From the NCBI GenBank assembly GCA_949949005.1, contig CATLHM010000020.1, positions 1 through 45,601 on the forward strand: a stretch of 45,601 nt of DNA, written 5' to 3'. The position numbers and the translations under genes are program-made. This stretch comes from an uncultured Lachnospiraceae bacterium (GTDB lineage: Bacteria > Bacillota > Clostridia > Lachnospirales > Lachnospiraceae). Below the pieces are notes generated by a model that saw nothing but the letters and a program-made list of their open reading frames with translations, searched no databases and had not been told where the DNA came from. Positions 36,025 through 44,284 of the stretch are shown here, piece after piece; the first letter of the stretch is position 1; each line of letters opens with the position of its first letter.

Positions 36025-37242
36025 TCAGGAACCAATCCCTAAACCATCATAAATATCAAGCACTTTTTGTGAATATGCTTCTATATCATCAAACTTAACA
36101 TATTGACAGTTTTGGCTATACTGCCTTATCAGTACCTTGTCATCCCACAACTTTTGAATTTTCATCTTTAGTTCATCCACATTTCCGCTTTCAAAAATTT
36201 CACCAGTCTTACCATCCTGAATCAATTCTAAGATGCCACCAATATTCGCTCCAAGCACTGGCGTTCTATAGCTTTGGCTCTCCATCACGGAAAACGGGCA
36301 GTTCTCATACCACTCCGATGGTACAATACAAAATTTTGCCTCTTTGATTATTTTTCGAAGAGCTTCTTCCTTCTGAAAGCCAACATTTTTCACATTTGGT
36401 AAGGTATTTATTTTCTCTTCCAGAGGGCCAGCCCCGGCAAAAACAAAATGGATGTCCGGCAGAAGTTTACAAGTTTCTGCCAACGTATAAATACCTTTTT
36501 CTTCGGAATAACGGCCGAAGTACAGGACATAATCTTTTTTCTTAACCTCTTTCTTCTCCACCTTGTCCACAAAGTTATGCATTGCCACTGTTTTCTTAGC
36601 AAACAGCGGATTAGTGTCCATTTTCTTTTTAAGAAATTCAGAGCAGCAAATAATGGTGTCTATATATTTATAAGCCCCATTCAGTTTCCAGAAATATGCT
36701 TCCATCGTACCAACTGCACTCTTCACTGTACTGCCATGAATGCACTTACCCTTTGTACAGTTAAGGAAGTGACCACCAAGGCACTTTTCACAATTCTCGC
36801 CCGTGTTTGGATTCCGCAGCTGATGATTCGGACACACCAATTGGTAGTCATGAGCTGTGAGCACAATCCTACAGTTCTTACTCATTTCCTTCCGCCACTT
36901 GACAATCTCCAGAATAATAGATGGTGTTAACTGATAATTAAAGTTGTTGAGATGGCATACATCTGGCTGAAAATCATCCAGTACCATTCTGATCTTTTTC
37001 CGCGCCTCAGAAGAATAGATTGTTTTAAGAGGATAGGTCAGCTTGGAGAGCTTAGTCCCCCCATGGAAATCCATATCTGACGTGTAAGCATTGACCGCAT
37101 TTCCCACGCAGCGTCCCTCATGCTTCATTCCAAAATACTGAACCTCATGTCCCTGGCTTTTCAGGTAATTTCCCAACTTAAATATGTATGTCTCCGACCC
37201 TCCGTTCGGATAAAGAAACTTATTAATCATTAATATTTTCAT
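36025..37242 (-). CDS. GT4 family glycosyltransferase
   Basis: A 405-aa GT-B enzyme. N-terminal Gly-rich loop NKFLYPNGGSETYIFKLG, a cysteine-rich insert (CPNHQLRNPNTGENCEKC, then CTKGKCIHG) typical of one GT4 subgroup, and C-terminal YFGRYSEEKGI, SEWYENCPFSVMESQSYRTP (EX7E donor site) and GANIGGILELI. It adds a sugar to the repeat unit. The four-plus Cys of the insert might bind a metal. The start overlaps nothing; 27 nt separate it from the truncated acyltransferase upstream. Confidence 0.93.
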   Translation of the reverse strand: MKILMINKFLYPNGGSETYIFKLGNYLKSQGHEVQYFGMKHEGRCVGNAVNAYTSDMDFHGGTKLSKLTYPLKTIYSSEARKKIRMVLDDFQPDVCHLNNFNYQLTPSIILEIVKWRKEMSKNCRIVLTAHDYQLVCPNHQLRNPNTGENCEKCLGGHFLNCTKGKCIHGSTVKSAVGTMEAYFWKLNGAYKYIDTIICCSEFLKKKMDTNPLFAKKTVAMHNFVDKVEKKEVKKKDYVLYFGRYSEEKGIYTLAETCKLLPDIHFVFAGAGPLEEKINTLPNVKNVGFQKEEALRKIIKEAKFCIVPSEWYENCPFSVMESQSYRTPVLGANIGGILELIQDGKTGEIFESGNVDELKMKIQKLWDDKVLIRQYSQNCQYVKFDDIEAYSQKVLDIYDGLGIGS

Positions 37243-37269
37243 ATTGCTCTTCCTTATGCAATTCTCTTT

Positions 37270-37632
37270 TCAGCGTTTAAATACACTCATACTCATGCCA
37301 ATAACAAACCAACAGTCATTTGTTGGAGCGTACACCGCATTCCGCCTCCAGCTATGGAGGTCATCCACCTTATGGGTATCATCCAACATGCTTAAATTCT
37401 GATACAAGTATCCGGAACAGATGAAGAATAATGGAACGTGAAAATAGTATATTATCTGATTAAACCAACGATATAGGCCATTCGCCGAAAGAATGTCCGA
37501 CTTTATCATGCTCTGGAAAAAATGTCCAAGAACGACCAGTATGCTGGCAACCGCTTTAACATTGTCTACCCATATTTCCCTCTGTGTACTACTTGCTGTT
37601 AATCTTTCTTCCGGCACAGTATTGTTCTCCAA
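37270..37632 (-). pseudogene. Truncated acyltransferase-3 (N-terminal fragment)
   Basis: The 120-codon frame begins as a normal acyltransferase family 3 protein: EIWVDNVKAVASILVVLGHF (first helix with the conserved His), then QIIYYFHVPLFFICSGYLYQ (second helix). After about residue 85 it departs from the family and ends at 120, against about 340 for a complete protein, so roughly two-thirds is missing. The first codon at 37632 is TTG; a GTG at 37617 with GGAG 9 nt upstream is more likely. It overlaps the end of the frameshifted acyltransferase, which suggests former translational coupling. Confidence 0.75.
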
Positions 37633-38610
37633 TCTTCACTACCTTAGTAACCTTCTCAATTATCATCTTCACCACAACTGCAAATACTGTTGTCCCCGCA
37701 AGTACAACCACCACTGTAGTGAAATACTGGAGCCAGCCTGCTCCCACTGCCTTAGTCAGCCCCAGTTTCTCAACAACACGGAAAACTGCCATGTGGGACA
37801 GGTAAATTTCCATACTGATGCTGCTGAAGAACCTTGTAATTCTGTTCTCCCATTTACCCCCCCCCCCGCACGAATTACGACATAGATCAACAGAGTAACG
37901 GATACTAACAAACACATGAATGTGTTTCCGCCAACAACGTAATAAAAGGCCACCGATATAACACCACCCCCAAGCGCAATCCATCGGTTTAGTTTTGAAA
38001 GTTCCTCCCGGTAGAGATAGATAAGCCCTCCCGCCAGGAAGAAGCAGCCGCTGTAGAGAATATTCGACCTGCCAACCTCAAAATAAGCCGTGCAGACAAA
38101 GTTGTAGGCCAGACTGACGGCGAAAGCTATCCACCCTCTTCTCTTATTCTCCAAAAGGGCACAAAAAAACGGGAAAATCAGGTAAAACACAAAAACCAGC
38201 CCTAAAAACCAACCAACACCGATTATCGAAATATTCCCGGCTCCCGGCAGGAACCCAAACAGCAAGGTCAGATCCGCAAAGGCTTCATACAGAGAATATA
38301 CAGATGGGGACATCATCACATCCAACAGTACCAATACCCCAAAAAACGGGAGAATCCTCTGAAATCTTTTGCCATAGAACTCTGCCCACTTAATATCGTT
38401 ATTGAGTACTCTCTCGTAGTATCCACAGCACATACCAAATGCAGAGATCACCATGAACAGGAATACAAAATTTGTGAAAGACGGAATTACTTCCTCATAC
38501 ACGAATCCTGATATCTGATAATCCGTATTCGCTCTTATATGCATCATCGCGATGCCGAACGCCGCAAGCATGCGCAGACCATCAATCGCACCATAGTGTT
38601 TCTTTTCCAC
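37589..38610 (-). CDS. Acyltransferase-3 (O-acetyltransferase type), out of frame at an 11-G tract
   Basis: The upstream frame (38610 to 37756) starts HYGAIDGLRMLAAFGIAMMH, the hallmark of membrane acyltransferase family 3, and runs through about eight helices. At 37857-37867 eleven G shift it into a non-homologous tail. The normal C-terminal helices (ITRFFSSISMEIYLSHMAVF and following) continue in a second frame to the stop at 37589. With 9 or 12 G the two join into a protein of 339-340 aa, the usual family length. In this sequence the gene is OFF. It probably O-acetylates the glycan. A sequencing error in the tract is the main alternative. Confidence 0.85.
37857..37867 (-). repeat. Poly-G tract, 11 G on coding strand
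   Basis: Eleven C on the plus strand (37857-37867), the longest homopolymer of G/C in the window. It sits in the acyltransferase-3 gene. Coding is restored at 9 or 12 G. Confidence 0.95.
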
Positions 38611-38634
38611 ATCTTTTACTCCTTAGTCTATCTC

Positions 38635-39891
38635 TTACACAACCAGATTACTGGGAAGAACTTTTTCGGATGCCTGTTTCATAACAGTATCTTCCTCGCC
38701 CACCGCAGCTTCCCTCATTACAAGGTTCTCTGACTTAACCGCATCCCCTCGGTAAACTGCCAACGTCTGCTCGACGGTATCATCCCAGCTGTATTTTTTA
38801 CAAATATAGTCCGACGTCTTGGCCTTCAGCTTCTTAACTTCTTCCGGATGGTCACAGGCATCTTGTAGCTTCCCTTGTAAATTTTCCACATCCGCTTTTC
38901 TGAAAACAATCGCTTTATTCTCAACAACCTCCGTGCATTCTGCAATGTCAGAGACCACACAGCAATTTCCATAGCTCATGGCTTCCAGTAGACTTAAGGG
39001 CATCCCTTCCAGATCAGACGGCAGGACATACAGGTAATCATTGCTGTAAAGTTCCTGCAATGTTCTCCCCTGTACAAAGCCTGTGAAGATGATCCTGTCA
39101 TCTCCATCAGCCAAACCCTTAAGTTTTTCCATGTATTCCGCCGAATCAGAAGCGCCTCCGGCAATCACTAGCTTCTTCTTAGTCTTAACCTTTTTGAATG
39201 CCTCTACCAGATAATGCTCTCCCTTCTCCGGGACAATACGTCCGAGGAAAAGGATATAGCTGTCTTTTTCCAATCCAAACTTTTCTTTAATCAGCTTTAC
39301 CAGAACCGGCTCCGGTCTTGTAACTCCATTGGGAATCATCCTGGTTTCCCGACCATAAGTATCCTTAAAATACTGCTGTGCGCCTTTGCTAAGAACAATA
39401 ATCTCATTGGCATGCTTCACGGCCATTTTCTCCCCCATATGTATGTATTTGGAGCCAAAACCGGATTTCCATTTTGCTCTCTGCCAATCAATTCCATGTA
39501 TCGTAACTATAACTCTCTTTCCAAAAAGTTTTGGAATCCAACAAAATGCCGCTGGTCCTTCCGCATGGATATGCACCACATCATATTTACCCACTGCCGC
39601 AAACAGAGATGCAAAGAAAGAAGATGTTACCGCTGCCAGCCCTTTTCTTTCTATGGTAGGGACTGTTTTCAGCCTTATACCTTTAAATAACTTCTGGGTC
39701 TTGCCATCGTATTCTTTTCCGCTGACGTGGTGGCCTTTTCGGTTGTAACAGGTGACCTGGTGGCCGAGGGCAGACATCCGGGTGGATAGTTCCTCGACAA
39801 CGATCTCAACCCCGCCTTCACGGGAGTGGATTCTCTTGTGTCCCAACATCGCAATATTCAGTTTGTCGGAATTTCCTTTCTTATCCTTCAC
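38635..39891 (-). CDS. GT4 family glycosyltransferase
   Basis: A 418-aa GT-B enzyme: REGGVEIVVEELSTRMSALGH at the N-terminus, VVHIHAEGPAAFCWIP, then LFLGRIVPEKGEHYLVEAF, LPSDLEGMPLSLLEAMSYGN (donor site) and a Glu/Lys-rich tail (about 385-418). As the first glycosyltransferase after the chain-length gene it could add the second sugar of the repeat unit; this is a guess from position. The GTG at 39891 stands 11 nt behind GGGGAG. A 300-nt leader with two hairpins precedes it. Confidence 0.92.
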   Translation of the reverse strand: MKDKKGNSDKLNIAMLGHKRIHSREGGVEIVVEELSTRMSALGHQVTCYNRKGHHVSGKEYDGKTQKLFKGIRLKTVPTIERKGLAAVTSSFFASLFAAVGKYDVVHIHAEGPAAFCWIPKLFGKRVIVTIHGIDWQRAKWKSGFGSKYIHMGEKMAVKHANEIIVLSKGAQQYFKDTYGRETRMIPNGVTRPEPVLVKLIKEKFGLEKDSYILFLGRIVPEKGEHYLVEAFKKVKTKKKLVIAGGASDSAEYMEKLKGLADGDDRIIFTGFVQGRTLQELYSNDYLYVLPSDLEGMPLSLLEAMSYGNCCVVSDIAECTEVVENKAIVFRKADVENLQGKLQDACDHPEEVKKLKAKTSDYICKKYSWDDTVEQTLAVYRGDAVKSENLVMREAAVGEEDTVMKQASEKVLPSNLVV

Positions 39892-39971
39892 TGCTATCTG
39901 TCTCCCCTGTGGTCATTTGCACACTGCTTATGCGGTTTGTTTTCACTATCATGATTTATCATTTCTAAATA

Positions 39972-40008
39972 CCTCTGCATTTTTGTAAACATAGAGAAAA
40001 AGCAGAGG
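39972..40008 (-). other. Hairpin in the glycosyltransferase leader
   Basis: CCTCTGC (39972-39978) pairs with GCAGAGG (40002-40008), with A/T-rich pairing inside. It lies between the terminator-like element at 40055-40081 and the GT4 start, where an attenuation structure would be expected. Confidence 0.4.
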
Positions 40009-40054
40009 CCTGCAGAAACCTTCACCATCAAGCACGAACAGGCCAGTCTTATAT

Positions 40055-40081
40055 AAAAAAAACCACTAATCAAGCGGTTTT
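40055..40081 (-). terminator. Terminator/attenuator between the Wzz-like gene and the glycosyltransferases
   Basis: Reading leftward: AAAACC, G, CT, loop TGATT, AG, T, then GGTTTTTTTT. Six outer and two inner base pairs with one mismatch precede eight U. It would stop transcripts from the LCP-Wzz genes before the glycosyltransferase genes, unless an antiterminator acts. The rest of 39892-40191 contains no gene. Confidence 0.6.
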
Positions 40082-40191
40082 CTTCAAGAACGACAACATG
40101 TGCTTCCCCATACCTGACAATTATCAGTTCCTCCCGTCAAAACATACCACAAAGGAAGAAAAGGCCAGGGCCGTCAGCTAACCTTCCATTC

Positions 40192-41856
40192 TCAGGCTTC
40201 CTTCCTGTTTCTTATTATCTCTTCCTTAAGTCCTGACATTCCCCAGATAATAACCACCAACAGGGCCGCTCCGCCTCCAAAGAGAATCATTTTCTTTACC
40301 AGCTCTCCCAATCCCCCCATCGCTGAGTACTGCGCCGGGATAGATATCCGGTACGCACTGGCATAAAGCTCTGCTTCAAAGTACTCCTGCGTTGTCTCCT
40401 GCACTAACTTCCCCCAGCTTTCTACTGTGGCGACCAGATTGTCTAATAAGCTGTCCGCATATATGTAGTCCTCCTCATTCAACGACTGCTCTGACGCATT
40501 CAATGCATTCACCATGTCATAGGCCTCATTCAAGGACGTATTTATCTCGCTGATCTGTTTGTTTAAATCTAACTTCTCCTGGAGAAGACCGTTGTAATAT
40601 TCATCTGTCTGGGTTGTCTCCGTCACAGTCTCCTGATTGCTCATCACGATCACCGGATTCTTCTCATAGCTCTCTATCGTCTTCTCCACATTTGCCCGCT
40701 GGGCCTGTAGTTCCTGGATATCCAGGTTATACTGTTTTATCTGGTAGTTGTAATAGTCGATCTGTACCCCTGCATCCCTGGTCAAGTTGTTGGTCTGTAC
40801 AAAGGAGATAAAGTTATTTAAATCCAGACGCCTGACCGTGGCGATAGAACTTGCCAGGTCGCTGAAAGACAGTCCTGTGGAGTTGGCACGGAAATTTGGC
40901 GCTTCCTCCGCCTTCGCCTCCACATAATCCTCAATTACATCTATCTCATTCCCTATCATGTCGGAGGCCTGCATGTAATCATAGGTTTTTACATCCAGTA
41001 CCTCTGTGGCAAAGCCCAGCGCTGTCATCCCTGCATAAGAATCCATAAAATATTTCCTGTAGGAAATAAGAATGGCATCCAGCAGTTCCTTTGTCTCATT
41101 CCCATCCATCCCCTTGCAGCGCCGCAGTGTCACCGTATATTGGGACGGGAAGTAGTTTAAATCCTCTATCGTGGTATAGTATTCCGCCGCATCCTCCGCC
41201 ACCGTGTTAATCACTGCAATCTGCTGCTTCACCGAATCCGGTATCACGCCCTCTATTGATATGTTAGAACGGATTTCCTTCACATCTTTGTCATCCCATC
41301 CTAATTCCTCCAGCGCCTCATTGATCACCACCGTAGATTTCAGCTTCGTCACATCAAAGAGCCCTCCGCTTGGATCCTTTCCTTCATCAATCCCGTCAAA
41401 ACTGAAATTGATCACTGCCGCCGCATAGCTTTTATCTCCGAATATTCCCTGAATCCCCTGACTGGCGACTGCTATAATGAAGCCTATACAGACTGCTACC
41501 ACCAGCAAATAGGCATAAAACTTCCACTTCTGCTTCATATATCCCGCTATGTTCAAAAGGTCAATAACAGCCTCGTCCTCCCTGCTATTTTGTTCCACCT
41601 GGAGGATCACCGTCCTTTGGCCTTTCTCTTTCTGATTGTCTCTTTTTGGGCCGATTTTATTTTTTCTCTCCCAGTCTTCCTCTGGCAAAATGTCCGACTT
41701 TGTTTTCCACTCCAACGGTTCCACTGGTGCATCTGCCCATCCATCGTTCCCTATAAGGGATTCCTCCCTATCTATCTCTCTGTTTTCTGGTTTTTGTCTC
41801 TGCACCCTGCTTTCTGTCTCTGCTCGCCGGGTTCCGTTCATTCCTGTTTTTTCCAT
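40192..41856 (-). CDS. Wzz-like polysaccharide chain-length protein
   Basis: This 554-aa protein has a long charged disordered N-terminus (1-105), TM1 (about 114-133, FYAYLLVVAVCIGFIIAVAS), a large extracellular part (about 135-520) with a coiled coil, and TM2 (about 525-545, MILFGGGAALLVVIIWGM). This two-helix hairpin layout is that of Wzz/CapA-type co-polymerases that set glycan length. No tyrosine-kinase domain or Tyr-rich tail is present. AGGAGAG lies 13 nt before the ATG, an unusually long gap. It follows the SH3 protein in the same transcript. Confidence 0.75.
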   Translation of the reverse strand: MEKTGMNGTRRAETESRVQRQKPENREIDREESLIGNDGWADAPVEPLEWKTKSDILPEEDWERKNKIGPKRDNQKEKGQRTVILQVEQNSREDEAVIDLLNIAGYMKQKWKFYAYLLVVAVCIGFIIAVASQGIQGIFGDKSYAAAVINFSFDGIDEGKDPSGGLFDVTKLKSTVVINEALEELGWDDKDVKEIRSNISIEGVIPDSVKQQIAVINTVAEDAAEYYTTIEDLNYFPSQYTVTLRRCKGMDGNETKELLDAILISYRKYFMDSYAGMTALGFATEVLDVKTYDYMQASDMIGNEIDVIEDYVEAKAEEAPNFRANSTGLSFSDLASSIATVRRLDLNNFISFVQTNNLTRDAGVQIDYYNYQIKQYNLDIQELQAQRANVEKTIESYEKNPVIVMSNQETVTETTQTDEYYNGLLQEKLDLNKQISEINTSLNEAYDMVNALNASEQSLNEEDYIYADSLLDNLVATVESWGKLVQETTQEYFEAELYASAYRISIPAQYSAMGGLGELVKKMILFGGGAALLVVIIWGMSGLKEEIIRNRKEA

Positions 41857-41914
41857 GGCCTTTTACTTCTCTCCTAGGTCTTATCTTTTTGATTCTCCAC
41901 TTATTTTCTGCATT

Positions 41915-42865
41915 TTATATCCTCTTTTTCCCTTGGACGATTTTGCTAGATTTCCTTTTCTGGCTGTGCTTTTTCCTTTCCGCCTTCCTGTGGGACCTGT
42001 TCCTGCTTCCATCCGCTACGCTGATACTTCCTTCACTGGTTCCCTTCCTCATCCGTTTCATTTGCATCCAGCAGATGTGTATCATTCCACCGCAGAGAAG
42101 CACTACCATAATACTGGCAGCCAGTGTCTTGTCTATCCTCGCTCCTGTGCTCTTCCCAGCTTCCACACCCACCTTTATTTCCGTAAGGCTCCCTCTCTCC
42201 TTAACCTTTTGGGAGGTGTCCACTACATATTTCTTAGCCTGGTTGTTCCGCATGTTTAAGACAGGCACTGCCTCCTCCAAGTCTCCTTCCGTGCCATCCT
42301 CCGGGCTTTCTTCCTCTTCCTGAACTTCTTCCAAAGATTCTTCTCCCGGTTCCTCGCTATTATCATTTTCCGGAGGAACTTCATTTTCCCCGCCTGTCTC
42401 CTGTGCCGGATTACCTTCCCCTTCTTCGTTTCCTTCTGGAGGATTATCTGCCGGCGGTTCCCCGGTTCCGTCCTCTCCTGCCACAGGTACCTGATCCTCT
42501 GGCACCGGCTCCTGCGCCGCCCCCATCTCTATCTCCCGGTCTCCCCTGATATACCCATTCACGCCGCCTGCTGTTGTGATCTGATGCCAAACGCTCCCAT
42601 CCTCTGCTGTCACATCCCCTGTATATTCAAAGGAACCTCCTTCTACCAGGTTTCCTACCGGATTACTCCCTTCACCCGGTTGTTCATAGACCGTTGCATC
42701 CGGCGATTTCAGAGTGGCTGGTTCTGCCTGTGCAGACAATAAAAAGGGCTCTGCGGATGCAAGGATGAGGGCCATACATCCTATACCTGCCATATCCCAT
42801 AATCCGAATCTCTTTTCCGGATGTCCTCCCCTATTCTGTTTCTTGTATGACCTGCGCCTCATCAT
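41915..42865 (-). CDS. Secreted/membrane SH3-domain protein with Pro/Glu-rich stalk
   Basis: This 316-aa protein has an N-terminal signal/anchor (about 22-46), an SH3_3-type bacterial domain (about 50-112; DATVYEQPGEGSNPVG and VWHQITTAGGVNGYIRG), an acidic Pro/Glu/Gly stretch (about 120-205), and a C-terminal membrane helix (about 245-265, ASIMVVLLCGGMIHICWM) followed by a basic tail. SH3 domains bind wall peptides or sugars, so it probably bridges the wall and the export apparatus. It is tightly packed between the LCP gene (14 nt) and the Wzz-like gene. Confidence 0.75.
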   Translation of the reverse strand: MMRRRSYKKQNRGGHPEKRFGLWDMAGIGCMALILASAEPFLLSAQAEPATLKSPDATVYEQPGEGSNPVGNLVEGGSFEYTGDVTAEDGSVWHQITTAGGVNGYIRGDREIEMGAAQEPVPEDQVPVAGEDGTGEPPADNPPEGNEEGEGNPAQETGGENEVPPENDNSEEPGEESLEEVQEEEESPEDGTEGDLEEAVPVLNMRNNQAKKYVVDTSQKVKERGSLTEIKVGVEAGKSTGARIDKTLAASIMVVLLCGGMIHICWMQMKRMRKGTSEGSISVADGSRNRSHRKAERKKHSQKRKSSKIVQGKKRI

Positions 42866-42879
42866 TCCTGTTTTCCACT

Positions 42880-44106
42880 TTATCCTTCCAGCTCTACTTC
42901 TTGATAAAATATCTTAATCATGGTCTCTTTCAGATTTTGCTCATCCAGATAGAGATCATCATAAAAGTCCCCGGTCTCTTTCCCATCCTTTACGATGGGA
43001 ACGGCCTTATCGTCTCCCTGTAAAAGATGGATATCCTCCCCGCTGAATTGATAGCCCGCAGCCTGTGCCGCCAGATACACCATCTCATCTATTTCTATAT
43101 CCGTATTGATATAACCTGACACTGCATCATACATATCTTTCACGACGAGAGGATTCTCCTTCACCTTATCCTTCATCTTCCCCGCCAAGGCCGTCAGGTA
43201 CTGCTTCTGACGCTCTAATCGCATCGTTGGGCTCCCGATGATGCTTGTATCCCTTGCCTTCACATACGCAAGCACATATTTCCCTTCCAGATGCAGGTTT
43301 TCCCCTTTCTTGTAGTCCCCAAACGGGGTTTCCAGGCTCTCAAGCGCCACCACATCCACCCCGCCTGCCATGTCGTTCACTTTGCTGACTGCCTCATACC
43401 CTATTGCTACCGCCCCATGGATGGGCAGGTTGTAAAGCAGACGGCTCACTGCCTCCTTCGTTTTTTCAAGCCCATGGGCTGCCCCTCCGGCATAAGGGTA
43501 CTGCAGGCAGATCTGGTCAAATATTGTCCTGGAAATATGCCCCTCACTGTCATAAATATCCACTTGGGTCATGGAGTTACGAGGCACCCCTATGATGCTG
43601 ACACTCTTATCCGAAGGATTGATGGATACCACAAAGATGGCATCCGTCTGCCCTGAGAGCCATTTGTCGTAATCCGGCTCCCTCTCCATCTTCCCTGCTT
43701 TGTCCACCCCCAGCACCAGCAGGTTGATTCGGTTATTGTCATAGGAATACACTTTCCCATCAATGGCAACCCAATCCTCCTGCCACTGTACCGTGGTCAG
43801 GCCCGCTTTTAGCCGAAGCTCTTCCGCTGCTTCCCTGTCCGTCAAAAGTCCGGCATCCGGCGTTCCTTTTTCTACATTGCTCAGTATCTTTGCCCTGCCC
43901 GAAAAATAGACTGCAAACAGTCCCATCATGATGACTGCCGCTGTGGCAGGCAGGGCCGCTAATACCGCAGTCACTATTCTCCTTTTTCTCCCGGCCTTTT
44001 TCTGTTTCCTCCCGCCCGGGGTCTTCCCTTGGGTGCTGTACCCCCTTTGGTTCTTATAGGTCTTTTGGGCTCTCTTCCCCGCTTCCTTCTTCTCTTTCTT
44101 CCTCAT
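42880..44106 (-). CDS. LytR-CpsA-Psr (LCP) family glycopolymer-wall ligase
   Basis: LCP enzymes attach glycopolymers from lipid carriers to peptidoglycan on the outer membrane face. The 408-aa protein has a basic N-terminus, one membrane helix (about 48-70), then the LCP domain (about 115-395): LLVLGVDKAGKMER, GQTDAIFVVSINP, IIGVPRNSMTQVDI (Arg binding the pyrophosphate), VNDMAGGVDV and MRLERQKQYL. I chose ATG 44106. The frame is open to ATG 44193, but that part lies in an inverted repeat and has no family likeness; its ribosome site is no better. It is the first of three closely packed genes with SH3 and Wzz-like proteins. Confidence 0.88.
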   Translation of the reverse strand: MRKKEKKEAGKRAQKTYKNQRGYSTQGKTPGGRKQKKAGRKRRIVTAVLAALPATAAVIMMGLFAVYFSGRAKILSNVEKGTPDAGLLTDREAAEELRLKAGLTTVQWQEDWVAIDGKVYSYDNNRINLLVLGVDKAGKMEREPDYDKWLSGQTDAIFVVSINPSDKSVSIIGVPRNSMTQVDIYDSEGHISRTIFDQICLQYPYAGGAAHGLEKTKEAVSRLLYNLPIHGAVAIGYEAVSKVNDMAGGVDVVALESLETPFGDYKKGENLHLEGKYVLAYVKARDTSIIGSPTMRLERQKQYLTALAGKMKDKVKENPLVVKDMYDAVSGYINTDIEIDEMVYLAAQAAGYQFSGEDIHLLQGDDKAVPIVKDGKETGDFYDDLYLDEQNLKETMIKIFYQEVELEG

Positions 44107-44138
44107 ATCCCCTGCTTTTTTCAAACACTTCTTCTGAC

Positions 44139-44199
44139 TTAAGCATGGAAAGAAGAATTCGGGGATGGCTCCCATATCCATTTTTCTTTCCATGCTTAA
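44139..44199. repeat. Perfect 16-bp inverted repeat in the LCP leader
   Basis: TTAAGCATGGAAAGAA (44139-44154) and TTCTTTCCATGCTTAA (44184-44199) are exact inverted copies with a 29-base spacer. Next to it, 44203-44220 holds a second smaller hairpin (GGGAGT with ACTCCC). No U-run follows, so it is not a normal terminator; it may control LCP translation or serve as a protein site. Confidence 0.8.
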
Positions 44200-44284
44200 A
44201 CCAGGGAGTCTTGGGGAACTCCCCGTGTTTATGGAACTTTTGTTTTCAGCCGCTCCAGCCTTGATACGCTGGCTTTCTATGGCC

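Noticed and set aside
4563..41856. Antisense frames opposite the other large minus-strand genes
   Set aside because: All match shadow patterns of codon usage and carry no recognisable domain, signal peptide or ribosome site.
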